Below are positions 1 to 22,175 of a stretch of 64,000 bases of DNA, one piece after another (within the stretch, counting starts at the first letter, position 1; each line of letters starts with the position of its first letter). Both the position numbers and the translations under genes were made by a program. The notes below the pieces were generated by a model that did not search any database, had not been told where the DNA came from, and saw only the letters and a list, made by a program, of their open reading frames with translations. Origin of the DNA: Lagopus muta (lineage: Eukaryota > Chordata > Aves > Galliformes > Phasianidae). The DNA lies in contig NC_064437.1 of assembly GCF_023343835.1 (NCBI RefSeq), forward strand, positions 9,637,001 to 9,701,000. Direction: 5' to 3'.

Positions 1-3000
1 TGGGGCCACCTGCATCCTTAATTCATTCCCATAGGCTGCAGGCTCAGCCCCTGGCAGTGGGGCTGGGTGAGTGCTTGTGGTCATGCACGATGTGCACGAA
101 TGGTGGCCTCAGAGAGGAGGAGCGGAGAGAGCAGATGCCTGAAAGGGGTCACAAGGGAGATGGGGATGTTCCCAGAGCTCTGCCCTGTTCTGATGCCACA
201 GCTCTGCCTTGTGCCCTGACTGAGGGCTGGGGGATCTCCCTCAAGCCAGCATGGTGCCTGGGGCACTCCATTACATGCTCCTGCAGCTCTTTCCCACCAC
301 TTGTCCAAATCTGCCCTGCAAACCTACACAGTCATTGTTGAGGCCTGGCATGGCACTGGGACCCCTCAAGCATGAGAGCAACTCCCACCTGACTGCCCTG
401 TATGGAGCACACTGGGGTAAGAGATGCACAGGGGACATGTGGGAGCGCAGGGGTGTCCATGGGGTATGCATTGCAGGGATGCAGCATCCGTGTATGTAGT
501 ATGTCCAAACCTGAGCAAGGGGTGTGCAGGTATGTGTGCACAGATGGGGAGCATGTGCTGGGATGTATGGATGTGCAGAGCGCTTGGGATGTGCAGGTAA
601 GCATGGAAAGGACATGTGGAGGTGTGCACACGTGTGCACAGGGGTGCACAGCTCAGTGCAAGGAGCTGTCGGTGCACTTCCATCTGCTCTGGGTGAATGC
701 AGGGGCAAATGTCACTCGTGGCTGCTCTTGGTGCACAGTGTGTGCTCTGCAGCAGCTTGCGGGCTCTCGTGCAAGCAGGTGACTTGGGTGCACCCCGAGT
801 CGTTCCTGGTGCCTCTCCCAGGAGCGGTGGCTCCAAGCCGTGACACACAGGCTGTCATTTTTCCGGCAGTTTCCCAGCCTGTCAGGCCAGTCGTGTTGGG
901 TCTTGCTGTGATTTCCCGGATGGCTGCTTGGCACCTGCCTCTTCCCCATCCGGATGGGCCAGTTCCTGTGGCAACACATCAACTTGGCCCCTGCTCCTCT
1001 CCCTGGCTGTGTACTATGCTCTAGCATCCCATCTTAGTGCCCGTGTTGCCCAGCATGATGCCACAGCTGGGGGATGCTGGGGAGGCAGTAGGGGAATGGG
1101 ACCATGAGCACAGGTTCTGGGGAAGCAGTGAGTCATGGGAGGTGCAGGGAGAAACCCGCTGCTGCTCCAAGGGGTGGTTGGGGCAGCCAGACTGGCTCAG
1201 CGAGTCAGGCCCAGGCGGGCAGCGGGTGCCGTTTACTTGCCGCTGCAGCTGGAAGACGTGCTGGGAGGATCTGTGTTGCTCTTTAATGGGCATTGCCTGG
1301 TGCTGGAGCACAGGAGAGAAGTCTATAAGGAAGACGGGTTAGGAGCTGGATTGGGATGGCTGCGGGTGAGCTGCCCTGCACAAGAATGCTCGTTCTCTGG
1401 ACTTTTGGCCAAATTCTTTCCCTGGCTGGTGCTACCCCCCTGGCATCGCACAGGAAGTGTCCTCAATAGCCAAGGTGGCTGTTCTGGGAATGTCCCCTCC
1501 CAGGCTGTGCCAAGCTTTACCTCGGGGTCTTCTTCCTGAGCAAGTGAGGATGGACCCTGTTTGCTAGAGGAGGGATAGAGCCCTGTGGTGCCTGGAGTCT
1601 GAACCCAGGCGAGTTCAGCTCTCTATTCCAAACACTGTCTCTCCCATACCTGTCATTCTGTGGGGTTTATGAGCCCCAACTCCTGCTGGGAAGGCCCTCG
1701 GAACTGCATCCCACTGCATCCATAACCTCTCCCTGCCCAGCCCCCCATGGCCTGCCCGGCACCCCTTCCTTGCCAACATCAAGATGATGAGGATGCAGTT
1801 AGAGACCAAGACTTTGGGGCTACTGGTGAGCCTGGATGCGCTGGCAGAGTCAGGATGGAACCAGGCCGGCACAGGGCATAAGGGCCCCAACTAGCCTACA
1901 TCTGATTTCCCACATTGTCCCACCAAGGCCCTCACCTTAATAATAACTGAAGCTTGCCTGGAGCCAGCCAGGAAGAGTGGCCCCCCACCCCAACCTATCA
2001 TTTGGCTCTAATGGGATCCCCTGCTGCTCCCCTTCAGCAGGGCTGAATGAGAGTGGCCAGCTGTGTGATTAGCAGGGCAGAGGTCTGGCTCTGGGCACAG
2101 GTAATGACAGGTTTATGTCCTCTGGGCTCCTGATCCCAGCAGAGGCAGGTGGATGAGGATGCCCTAGGCAAAGAATGGGTACCAAAGAGCAGAACTCAGC
2201 ATGTCACGTAGTTCCTAGCCCCCTGTGGTGCCATGCTAAGCACTGCTGGAGCCTGGGCTGGGACTGAGGACATCACACAGCCCTGTCCCCAGCATGTCCA
2301 TCCATCTTCCTCCACAGGTCCCCGTGTCACCTCGCCGTCCTGCCCCACACAAACATTCCCTCACTCCCGTCCACGGTAAATATTGTTGCAGGGCAAACAG
2401 TGAATCAGCCCCCTTTGTTCAAGTGCTGCTGGCAGCCCCATCTTGTTCAACTGCTGTTTAATGACCCTCCAGTTGTGTACCCTGCAGCTACTCATTAACC
2501 CCGGGCTGCAGATGGTAAGGAAGACAGCAGTGAGCCAGCCGGGAACAGTTTTCCAGTGCCAAGGACTGGCTACAGGCAAATTCTGGTGAACTTTTACCAG
2601 GTGCTGACGTACCAGCAGTTTTCCTTCACACCTCTGCAAGGTGCAGCCAAGTGTGCCTGGCATTCCCCACTGCCACCCCATGGCATGGCACAGAGGGTGT
2701 TGCTCGAGGCTGCATCCCCATCGGAGCTTCCCCTATGGCTCTCGTGAAGGGATGCTCAGGCAGAGGGTTTGGAGAAGGGCTGCACTAGGATCTGGGTGAG
2801 TGGAGAGCTGTGGCAGGTCAGCCACTACCATGGCAGTGGCACAAGTCCCCAGGGATGGCTGTGCCAGGGGGTCCTGCAGTCAGGCAGTGCCCTGAACCAG
2901 CCACAGCAAATGCCAGGGTGACAGTTCCACAGTGAGCAGCACAGGGCTCAAGGCCATCTCTGCTCCTTGCTGACATACAGCCAGAGTCAGCATCTGCTGA

Positions 3001-3210
3001 CCTTCCCCTTGAGGGTCCCGTGGGATCAGGACAGGGCCATGGCAAGGGGCAGGACCCTATCCTTGGGTTCTCATCAGGTTCAGCAGGATCTGGCCACGTA
3101 CTGGCAGAGGGGATAGCCCGGGGAGGACCGTGGTGACAGCATGGGATGCCCGGCACGCTGGATGGAGAGAGGCTGCCAGGAAGGCCCTGATAAACATCTA
3201 GCCTTTGTGT

Positions 3211-3220
3211 TTATTTATAG
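3211..3220 (-). promoter_or_regulatory. MEF2-type site in an AT-rich islet
   Basis: Read on the minus strand, this decamer fits the MEF2 consensus YTAWWWWTAR exactly. A forkhead-like TGTTTAT overlaps it, and a second ATATTTATA lies about 15 bp downstream, inside an AT-rich islet (about 3195-3260) of otherwise GC-rich DNA. Motif matching alone is weak evidence; function is inferred. Confidence 0.25.
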
Positions 3221-3624
3221 TTGAGGATATTTATACTGCAGAGTCCTTTAAATTTAGCAGCAGACACACCCAGCACCATCCAGAGTTGGCGGCTGGGCTC
3301 CTGGCACAGCCTGTGTCAGCCTGGACACTGGGCATACACCAGCCGTCTTCTGGGATCGGCACACACCATAGGGTGCAAGGTGTGGGTGTGGGGACAGTGG
3401 CACTTCTCGAGGAGAGTAGGATGAGGCTGGCATTGTGTACAGGCAGGGCTGCCAGGGGTGCCAGCAGGGGAAGGGACTTCAGATCTGCATCTATCTTGAC
3501 CCCAAATCACCTCGAGATAAGCTTTGCGTCCCTTTCACCTGCTCGTCCTGGAAGCAATGCTTAGGGAGAACCGATCGGTGCCAAGCCGAGCCGAGCCGCG
3601 AGGAGCATCCCAGCCCGGTGTCTG

Positions 3625-3638
3625 TCCCCCTCTGCTGG
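3625..3638 (-). promoter_or_regulatory. Candidate CTCF-binding core
   Basis: On the minus strand the sequence CCAGCAGAGGGGGA differs from the CTCF core (CCASYAGRKGGCR) at one position. It lies in a CpG-rich patch (about 3560-3770) of the region upstream of SLC6A9. Occupancy is not shown by sequence. Confidence 0.3.
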
Positions 3639-6600
3639 TCGCAGAACCTGGTGCAGCGCCGGCTCCGCGGCCGTGCCACCGCCCCAGCATCCCGCCGGAC
3701 ATCTCCCGGTGCCTCCACCAAGCGAGCTCCTCGTCCACAAACGGACTCCGTATCCTAGGCAGGCAACGTCTGGTTGCCACGAGGCAATCCCACAATCCCT
3801 GCCTCCTTCACCAAATCCCCCCCAAAGTGCCACTTTCTCAGCTCAAGACTAGAGCAGCTTACAGGGCTCTGCTTGCTCACCCCGCAGGGACCATGCAAAC
3901 GGGGGTGAACCACAGCCTGGGCCATCCCTCCCAGCTCGGCTGTTCCCCTCTGTTCCCCGTTTGCCTACTGCTGCCAAGTCACATCAGGAGCTGTGAAGCC
4001 GATCGTCTGGGCTGGCCAGAGGGACACAGAGATCAGAGCATGGCCGTGCCCCGCAGGGTGCTTGTCCTTGGGCACAAGGCAAAGGCACTTGTTTTCATGC
4101 TTGTGGACATCCAGCAGCACAAAGTGGGGACATTTGGATGTTATCCGCTGTGACCAGCCCTGAAGGGAGAAAAAAAGCCGGCTCGGCCGCTCGTCCACCA
4201 GGTGCAGTGAGCAGAAGCTGTCCGCAGAGGGAGCTCGGCTGCTGCGCTGCCCTCCGGCGCCAGGGGCACCGGGCATCCGTCCCCACTCCGGGAGGATCAC
4301 GGACCCCAATCCTCCTGTGGGATCAGGCTGGCAGAGAGACGTGACCACGCACATCCCCGCTGCAGCCCCACCGCCCCTCCGGACCTGTGCTTCAGGTCAC
4401 TTCAGCTGTTTCAGAATTTTCTTAGAAGAAATAAATAACGACTCTGTTTATCACTTATACCACAGAAGGGAAGAATGCTCACGCAGAACTGCTCAGAGGG
4501 AGGCACACACGTGCAGGCGCTGAGAGGGAGCTCAAGGCATGCTCTCGTTCCCATTACGTGGCCCGGCCTATCCCACAGCCAGGGGAAACCCACAGCACGG
4601 GCCTGAGCCTGCCCAGGGCAACTGGTACACAGGTCGCTGACTCCTGGAATGAAGATCTCCTGGGCAGGACCATGCCAGCACATGCTCTGGAGCAGAGTTT
4701 CAGAACCACTGGAAGTTAAGCTACTTCCCAGCCTTCCTTTTGTGTCTGCAATCCCCCCTGCTCTGTACCTTGCTCCAGCCCCAGGCGCTCTTGGCCGAAT
4801 TCCCCACAGGGAATTTCAGCACAGGTCAGAGGCATGACATGGCAGAGAGGGCTGCGTGAGTATCTGCTTCTAATCCTGTCCCTTGGGGAAGTGAAAGCCC
4901 TCCGTCATGCGGAATGGAGCACCGTGGGAGGAGCATTCCTCCTCGCTGCCTCGAGGATGCAGAGGAGACGGGCATCATCAGAGACCTGCACCGCTGAACA
5001 ACCTCCATGGCTGCATCTTTGCCAGGCATTCACGCACCCTCCTGGGCAGAGCACCCATGGGTGCACTGGGGCAGGGCTTTGCTTGGTGCTCAGTCCTCAG
5101 CACAATTCTCATCCATCCCACCCTGGGGTGCCCCACCGCCAGCAGCGGGTTGATGAGCTGAGTGCAGCAGCGGGGCAGCAGCCGTCTCCAGCTGCTCCAG
5201 GTCCGCAGGGCGCTGTCTTGGGAGAGCTGCCAGCGGCCAGGCAGTGGGGGGAGAGGGGACAGCTATTTTGGGCAGCCCAAGGCACCCCAGCTGTCGTGCG
5301 TACTGCAGTGCAGAGATCGGGCGGTTGCAGGGATAGGGCTGCTTCTCTGGGTTGTGGGGGTCCCCAGCACCCTGCACCCAGCAAACAGCCACGTCCCAAG
5401 TATAAGGCAGATTATCACAGCTGGTGTGGGTGATGCTCAGCTTTGTCCCTTCCAGCTGGGCAGAAGGAGGAACAATAGCTGTGGGAACCACAGCCAAACT
5501 TCAGCTCCCAGCAATGCAGCCCTTGTCTGCGCTTGGGGCAGTCCCGCAGGGTGCACATGTCTGCAGAGTGAAACACAAGCTGGCTGTTGCGTGCTGCCAA
5601 GGTGGGGAGGGCAGCACGGGGCAGCACAGTGGGACGGCTCCTTCTCTCATCACCATCAAAGCAGGAGTGTCACGGGGGGTTGCTCAAACACCTCCCTGCT
5701 TGTTGGAGCAGGCTGGACGTTCTGCGAAGGTTTTTTCCATGCTACCGTCAGATGCTGAGTGGAAAGTCCCCAGGAGCTGTGGCTGCGCTGCTGGGGACAC
5801 CAACGGCGTCAGGGTGCCCGTGGTGCTTCCTCCCAGCCCCGCGGCACTCGCCTGCCCTGGCACTTGCCCAGACCGCAGCACTTGGCTGAATCGAGCAGCC
5901 CGGGGGGTGAGCTGCTGGCACAGCCTGAGGCAGGGTGAGGCAAGGCAGGGGAGCAAAACACAGCGTAACAGAGTGAGGACACGGGGCTGAGGTGTGAGGA
6001 GGTGGCAGCTCAGGGTAATGGCATTGCCCCCCATGCCAGCTCCTTTAGGGGAGTGTTCCCACCGAGTGGCAGATCAGGGATGGTTCAGATGCTCTCTGGC
6101 AGCTCTGATCCCATCGCTGGAGCCATGGGACCATGCTGTCACAAACCAGTGCCTCTTTTCCATGTGCTGGGCAGGATGAGGAGGACATGTAGGGCAGGAA
6201 TAGAAGATGAGAAGAAAGAAATGAGGAGGAGGGTCTTTCCTGGGGCTTCCCCTGTCCCTCTAGCTGGGTCCTTCCTGATGATGCTGAGTGGGCTGTGTAA
6301 TCATCAGAGAGGATGCATCCAGTTGCAGAGCTTTGTCAGCTGCTGCCACAGCCTCATATGGGGTCTGCACTCCCTGGGAGGTGGGGGGGTCTCCCATCCC
6401 CAATGACAGAGTGCGTTCTTTGACTGCCCAGTCCCTCTTCAGGGTCCACCAGCAAGCTGGGGGACCAGGATGACAGAGTGTGGTCACCAGCCTGCATCCT
6501 GGGCAGCTGGGAGCCCTTTCCAAGGCTTGGTTGAAAAGAAATGGGGTTGGGTTTGGTGATTGACCATCATGGCAGGGGAGTGTGCTGGGATACAGCCCCA

Positions 6601-6895
6601 GTTATGCACAGCCCATCTCTGTGCTGAGCACACAAGGGCTGTGCTCTGTTCCACTGCATGTGTGGCACCCAAAAACTCAAGCAGAAGCTCCCAGATACAC
6701 CATGGCTCCAAGCATTAGGGGATCTCTCTAGCCCTGTGCTGCAGGCCTGGTGTGATGGAAATCTCCAACAGCTGCTGTACTCTTGGCCAGTCCAGCCTGC
6801 TGATGGGTGCCAAGAACTGGTATTTCCTCCACACCTTTCACCCCTCTGGATGTCTGCCCGCATTCACCCACAGTTCCCCAGGAAACAGCACCCAT

Positions 6896-6969
6896 GGAGA
6901 TGGAGGAGAGGAGAGGAGACGAAAGGAGATAGGAGAGGAGATAGAAGAGGAGAAGAAATAGGAGAGGAG
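6896..6969 (+). repeat. Degenerate GGAGA purine tract
   Basis: About 74 bases of almost pure purine, built from GGAGA and GAAGA units with only a few interrupting T residues. Mirror-like purine tracts of this kind can form triplex DNA and behave as simple repeats. No coding content. Confidence 0.75.
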
Positions 6970-7666
6970 CCACTCCCACCACCAGTCAGACCAGAGGATG
7001 GATGGCAAAGGTGGGAGGGAGTGGGGGCCTGGAGAAAGTGGGGTTTGGAGGACAATTCTTGCCTGGTGAAGAGCGACGAGCCAAGAGGACGTGAGCAGAA
7101 GCCAGGGCTTGGACCCATCCTACACACCACTGGACAGGGGTGGGGAGCTGTATCTTGGTCTTGCTTCAGACAGGATGACAGGCACAGGATGCTGCATTTG
7201 GGATGTAGGATGCCAGATGTGGGATGCTGCATTTAGAAGCCCAGTGCAGTCAGGAGCGAGGCTGCCTGCAGGCTCCACGGTGTCTGGTGTGGAGCAGCCA
7301 TGCGCAGGTGCTGTGAGGGTGTGGGAGGACCTGAGCACCCGCCGGTTTCACTGCCGCCTTCCCCTTCCTGCTATGGGTGCTGTGGGTCTGGCTCAGCTGC
7401 ACTTGCAAAACGAAAGCACTGACGAAGTGACTCGCTGTCTCCCATCCTTGCAGCCCCCAGCAGCATGTGGGCACAGGGCACTGGGTAGACACTGGACACA
7501 CTGGAACCCCCTCCCATTGCTGCTCACATCCCATTGATGCTGTGCCTCTGCCCCATCCCGTGCCGGGGATTTCCTTAAGCAGGAAGCAACCTGCAGGAAT
7601 AGCACAGATCGATGCAAGGTCAGGTAAGGGATGCTCCCCAGTAGGAAAATGGGGACATGAGGAAGT

Positions 7667-7695
7667 GGGGATGTGGGGATATGGGGATGTGGGGG
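7667..7695 (+). repeat. Short GGGGATGT tandem with G-quadruplex potential
   Basis: Four G-runs of at least four G are separated by three loops of exactly four bases (ATGT, ATAT, ATGT). A fifth G4 run lies upstream at 7651. This is an ideal intramolecular quadruplex motif, about 0.9 kb upstream of the SLC6A9 CpG island. Confidence 0.7.
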
Positions 7696-7954
7696 TGGTG
7701 CAGCTGTGGCTTAAGGCAATGGCTTTAGGTTTCCAAGGGGGTTTCCATGGGGCCCTGCAAGCCGAGTGGGATCCAGGGTGAAGGGCAGGGTGCTGGGATG
7801 CAGGCACCCATCCCAGCATAAGTGGAGCTGTCAAGGAGGGGAGGGAAGGGAAGGGGAGGCCTCTATGAGGGGCCGGGCAAGGGACGGCCCCAGGCGCACC
7901 CGTCATGCCTTACTGGAAACATCTGGCGAGCCTGGGCTGCGGGGGCGAGTGCTG

Positions 7955-8560
7955 GCTGCACACACATGTGCACCCATGCACAGGGAAAGATTTGTCAGAA
8001 GATACATGTGTGCACACTCATGTGCTTCTACACACGTATTCATGTGCAGAGAGGTTTGCATGTGTGCAGAAGCACACTTAAGTATGCATGCATCTAGATG
8101 CATATACACGCATGCACACGTAAGTACACACGTACAGATGTGCACACACAATTGCTGCATGGACACGTGCATGGACACTCACAAAGGGGACACATGTACA
8201 CATGTATGTGCACACACATCTGTACCACGGTCACGTTGCTTACACACATCCCTGCCAGCTCCACAGCCATTCCCAGGTGCCATCATTGTGCCGTGACCTG
8301 GCAGTGTGGGATGCATGCATGTGCACACTGTGTGCAGCATTGCCTGTGTGCCGTGCTGTGCTGTGCTGCTGCTGGGTGTGAACAGATGCATGTGTGTGCA
8401 TGCCCCATCTGAGGATGCCTGAGCTTGTGTGGCCCACACATGCCCACGTTTGCGTGCGTGAGCCTGCGTGGGGCCCACGAGCCTGTGGGCTGCATGTGCA
8501 CGCGTGTGCATGCTTCTACATGTATGTGCATTGTTGTGCATGGGCGTGCACTCGTGTTTA
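7955..8560. repeat. Degenerate TG/CA-rich alternating tract
   Basis: Roughly 600 bp dominated by CACA, TGTG, CATG and GTGCA words with many alternating purine-pyrimidine runs. No perfect long dinucleotide array is present. It looks like an old, decayed microsatellite with Z-DNA potential and abuts the SLC6A9 CpG island. The long open frames across it on both strands are products of this composition, not genes. Confidence 0.75.
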
Positions 8561-8569
8561 TGCGTGCCC

Positions 8570-9400
8570 AGTGCCCCCGCTGCCCCCGGTGCCGGTACCG
8601 GAGCAAACCGCTGGGGAGCGCGGAGGCGCCGGGAGGCGGAGCGCGGCGGCGGGGGCGAGAGGCGGTGCCAGCCCCCACCGACCTCCAAACTTTCATTAAC
8701 TCGGCAGCACCGGCGGTGGCACTGGGCACTGGGCCTGGCGTTCACCGGTATCGGTACCGCTGCTGTCCGGGCGCGGCGCGGCGGCGCCTCCGTGGGCCCA
8801 CCCGGTGCGGCGGGAAGGGCCGGGCGGCGGCATGGGCACGGTAAGGGCGCGCACCTCCGGCATCGGTTGCTCGGTTCGGCCCGGTGGCAGCGGGAGATCC
8901 GCGATGGGAGCGCGGGGTTGTGCCGGCGCGGCGCTCCGGCTGTTGCGGGGCCGGGGGCGGCGGTCGGGCCGGGGGAAGCCGTGGGGCCGGGGGAGACGGA
9001 GGGGCCGAGCGGGGTGGGGGCACCGTGATCGGTACCGGGAGCGGCCCCGGCGTCGGGATAGCGGCAGCGGGATGCGGGGCGGTCCCGCATCTGTTGCTTT
9101 CCCGGAGCAGGGGCAGCGCGGGGCCGCCCGGCGCGGTGCCCGGGGACCGGAGGGGGGGCGGCGGGGAGCGGGGCTGACCGGCCCGGTGGCGGGGCCGGGG
9201 GGCTGGCGGTAATTTTCCACGGGCATGTGCCGGGGCGGGGCGGCGGAACGGCGGAGCAGCCACCACGTGGCGGCTGATGTAACCGGGCGCCCCCCCCGCC
9301 GCCGCCGTGCCGCACCGGGCGCATCGCATCGCGGCCGGGGCTCGATGAGGGGTGCGGGGCGAGCCGGCCTCTGTACTCCGCCGTTGGGTCCCGGCAGCGA
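8570..9400. promoter_or_regulatory. SLC6A9: CpG-island promoter of SLC6A9
   Basis: Composition changes abruptly to very GC- and CpG-rich sequence with GC boxes and no TATA box. A good splice donor (GTAAGG) at 8841 faces the downstream SLC6A9 exon acceptor at 10842. The octamer CGGTACCG occurs three times (around 8593, 8752 and 9030). Assignment to SLC6A9 rests on position, strand and the matching donor/acceptor pair; the exact start site cannot be read from sequence. Confidence 0.7.
8590..8840 (+). other. SLC6A9: Inferred 5' UTR exon of SLC6A9 (left end approximate)
   Basis: The right end is set by a consensus splice donor at 8841. Joined to the acceptor at 10842 it supplies a non-coding leader. 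An ATG at 8832 in good Kozak context starts a short upstream frame that ends nine codons later within the next exon. The start of the exon is a guess inside the CpG island. Confidence 0.4.
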
Positions 9401-10842
9401 TGGGGATGCTCTTCGCAGGTGGCAGCGGCCGTGCTGGGTCCCCCGGGTGCCACATCCCGTGGGAGAGTGACCCGAGTTCTGCAGAGACACGATGTGACCC
9501 CGTGTGACACCATCCCGTCTCGGGATATGGGCGCTCCGGGCTGTCACAGCATCCTGGGTCATCCTGTGCCCAGAGGATGCTGCACGTTAGCATCCCTGAG
9601 ACCTGCATCCCTGCCGGCCTGCCTAGCGGGGTGCTTGGCAGCAAACTGCAGTGTCTGCACAGGCACACAGCTCAGCCTTATCGGGGCCTGGCAGACCCCT
9701 GGGGGAGTGGCAGCCCTTCCCATGGGCCCTTTCTGGTGACAGGCAGGTGACGGGTTCCCGGGGTGCATTCATGGCTGCAGGGTGGGCAGCCTTTGGCTTG
9801 TGGTGATAGATGCACAGTGAGGAGGAGATCTATCCACTGGCCCCCCGCTTCTGACAGATTCCCATGGCACATGGAGAGCAGGGCTTGCCCTGCTTATACA
9901 GTGACAGTATTTTGCCCCCCAGGGAAATGCTGTCCACCCTGGGAGGGGTTTGGAAGTGATATCTGTGAGCTGCAGCCTGCTTGTGCCTGAGGGGCTGCAG
10001 CTGAGGCTGGGGGCTTGCCCCACATCCCCTGGCCTCCTGCCCTTTATCTCTGTCATCCATTCTCTCTCTCGATGGCTTCAGGGCCGTGTGCCCCTCTGCT
10101 GATTGCTGTAGACCCGCAGCAGTATGGGGCACTCATCCCCCATCGGGGACCCCTAGATTGGGGGTCCTTTCTCAGCCATCAAGGGCACAGGGTGCTAATG
10201 TGAGATCTGCACAGATCGGCACTGTTGCATGGATGAGTGACCTGGGGTGGTCTGACCAAGGTCTGACCCCCAGCCTCAGCACCCCAAGAATGGGACAGAA
10301 GCTGTGTCTGCGGGTCTGCAGCCCCCTCCCACGCCCGCTGCAGCGGCACCTGGTCCCGGCAGAGCCCGCAGCTCGGCCCCCCTGTGCCGCACGTGCCCGC
10401 GACGCACCGGGGCAGAAGGCAATCGGTTCCCATCTGTGTTCTCTGCGGCAGCTGAGCCCCGTGCTGGCCCCGCTCAGCACCCAGTCCTGGCGCTGCCACC
10501 CACCGCAGCCACTTCGGCTCTGGCTCTTGCTGGGGGACAGCGTGCGGGGCCCCCAACGCCCACCTGGCTGCCAGCTGCCCACAAGGTCGTCTGTCCCAAC
10601 GGGTAAATCTTTAAACTGCTTCTTGGGAAAGACCAAAGACCTGGGAGCTGCTGGGGGTTTTGGAGAGGCTGGAGGGGTGAGAGGCGAGGAGGGACCCCAG
10701 CCCCGCTCCTGTCTACCCTGCAGTCAGGTTTGGGGCAGCCCCCCCGGCACACAGCTTTCCAGATGGAGGGGGGGTCTGGGGCGGGGAAGTGCCCACCCCA
10801 CCAGTCACGTCCTTCTTGCTTTCTCTCCCCTCCTCTACCCAG

Positions 10843-10939
10843 CTTGTTCTGACAGTGGATTGAAGCGTGCGAGTGCCAGCCTGACGGAGAGACGGGGACC
10901 CTGCAGCGGGCAGCTGGCATTGTGCTCCAGCCTCCAGGG

Positions 10940-10969
<30 letters not shown>
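10843..10969 (+). other. SLC6A9: SLC6A9 first coding exon, with leader
   Basis: A pyrimidine-rich tract ending in CAG precedes the exon and a GTGAGT donor follows it. The only ATG in the exon is at 10940, with G at -3 and G at +4. It gives MAEKCSEGLL before the phase-0 junction. This mirrors the ten-residue N-terminus of mammalian GlyT1a (MVGKGAKGML), which joins NGAVP at the same place. That match decides the start chosen for the gene. Confidence 0.85.
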
Positions 10970-21563
<10,594 letters not shown>

Positions 21564-22054
21564 CCCCCCGCCATCCCCGCACCCCCTCTAACCCCTCCCG
21601 CGCGGTGACACTTTCGCACCTTCCGCTGGCGGAGCCTGGCTCCAGGCCACACCGGGTGGCGGGGGGCTCTCAGCGACCGTCCCCGAGACCCCCAACCTCC
21701 TCTCCGGTTAACCCCCTCCCCTCCGTGGTGTTTGTTAACCCCCATGTTTACGGTAACCTTCATGTGCGATGCTGGGACGAGAGAGGAGAGGGCACAGCCC
21801 TGGGAGGGCCGGGAGCCAGAGGCACTTTGCAGGGGACCGGCACCCTCAAGGCCGCGCAGGTGGAGAGGGCACGGGGTGGGAGTGGGGACACTGTGGGGGC
21901 ATTGTGCCTGGGACGAGACACGGATCTCCTGGGCTTGGTCCCACAGGGCCATGGTGGCAGGGGGTGATGTGGCAGGGACCCCCCAGCAGTGCACGGAGCA
22001 CAGGGGGGAATGGGGTGAGCACGCTGCCTGCACCAGCAGCACACGGTACAAGCA

Positions 22055-22175
22055 CTTAGGCACGCGTGCGTGTGGGCGAGCGCATACCCCACGCACATGG
22101 GCACGCACACTCAGTACCTGCAGCTGTGCAGGAGGCACACTGTGCATTGCACACACACACGGTGTGCACAACCCC
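22055..22175. repeat. TG/CA-rich patch in SLC6A9 3' UTR
   Basis: Interrupted GTGCGTGTG and CACACACA words over about 120 bp. A decayed dinucleotide repeat similar in kind to the larger tract at 7955-8560. Confidence 0.5.

Larger units (their letters stand above)
1..8569. other. Intergenic region upstream of SLC6A9; no gene recognised
   Basis: I see no exon with a recognisable protein family on either strand. The longest open frames here are low-complexity or GC-driven and lack paired splice sites. The sequence is GC-rich and mostly single-copy. Visible structure includes AT-rich, motif-dense islets near 2380-2510, 3190-3260 and 4390-4460, a CpG-rich patch near 3560-3770, a purine tract at 6896-6969, a G-run motif at 7667-7695 and a TG/CA-rich stretch from about 7955. 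The most economical reading is distal regulatory DNA of SLC6A9 or plain intergenic DNA. Confidence 0.6.

Noticed and set aside
3524-4153. 209-codon plus-strand open frame in the left intergenic region
   Set aside because: No recognisable domain and no supporting splice sites or promoter. It covers a CpG-rich patch, which favours chance open frames.
8179-9513. Long minus-strand open frame (444 codons) across the SLC6A9 promoter
   Set aside because: It spans a TG/CA-rich tract and a CpG island, is rich in P, R and A, overlaps other equally long frames on both strands, and resembles no known family. It is a composition artefact.
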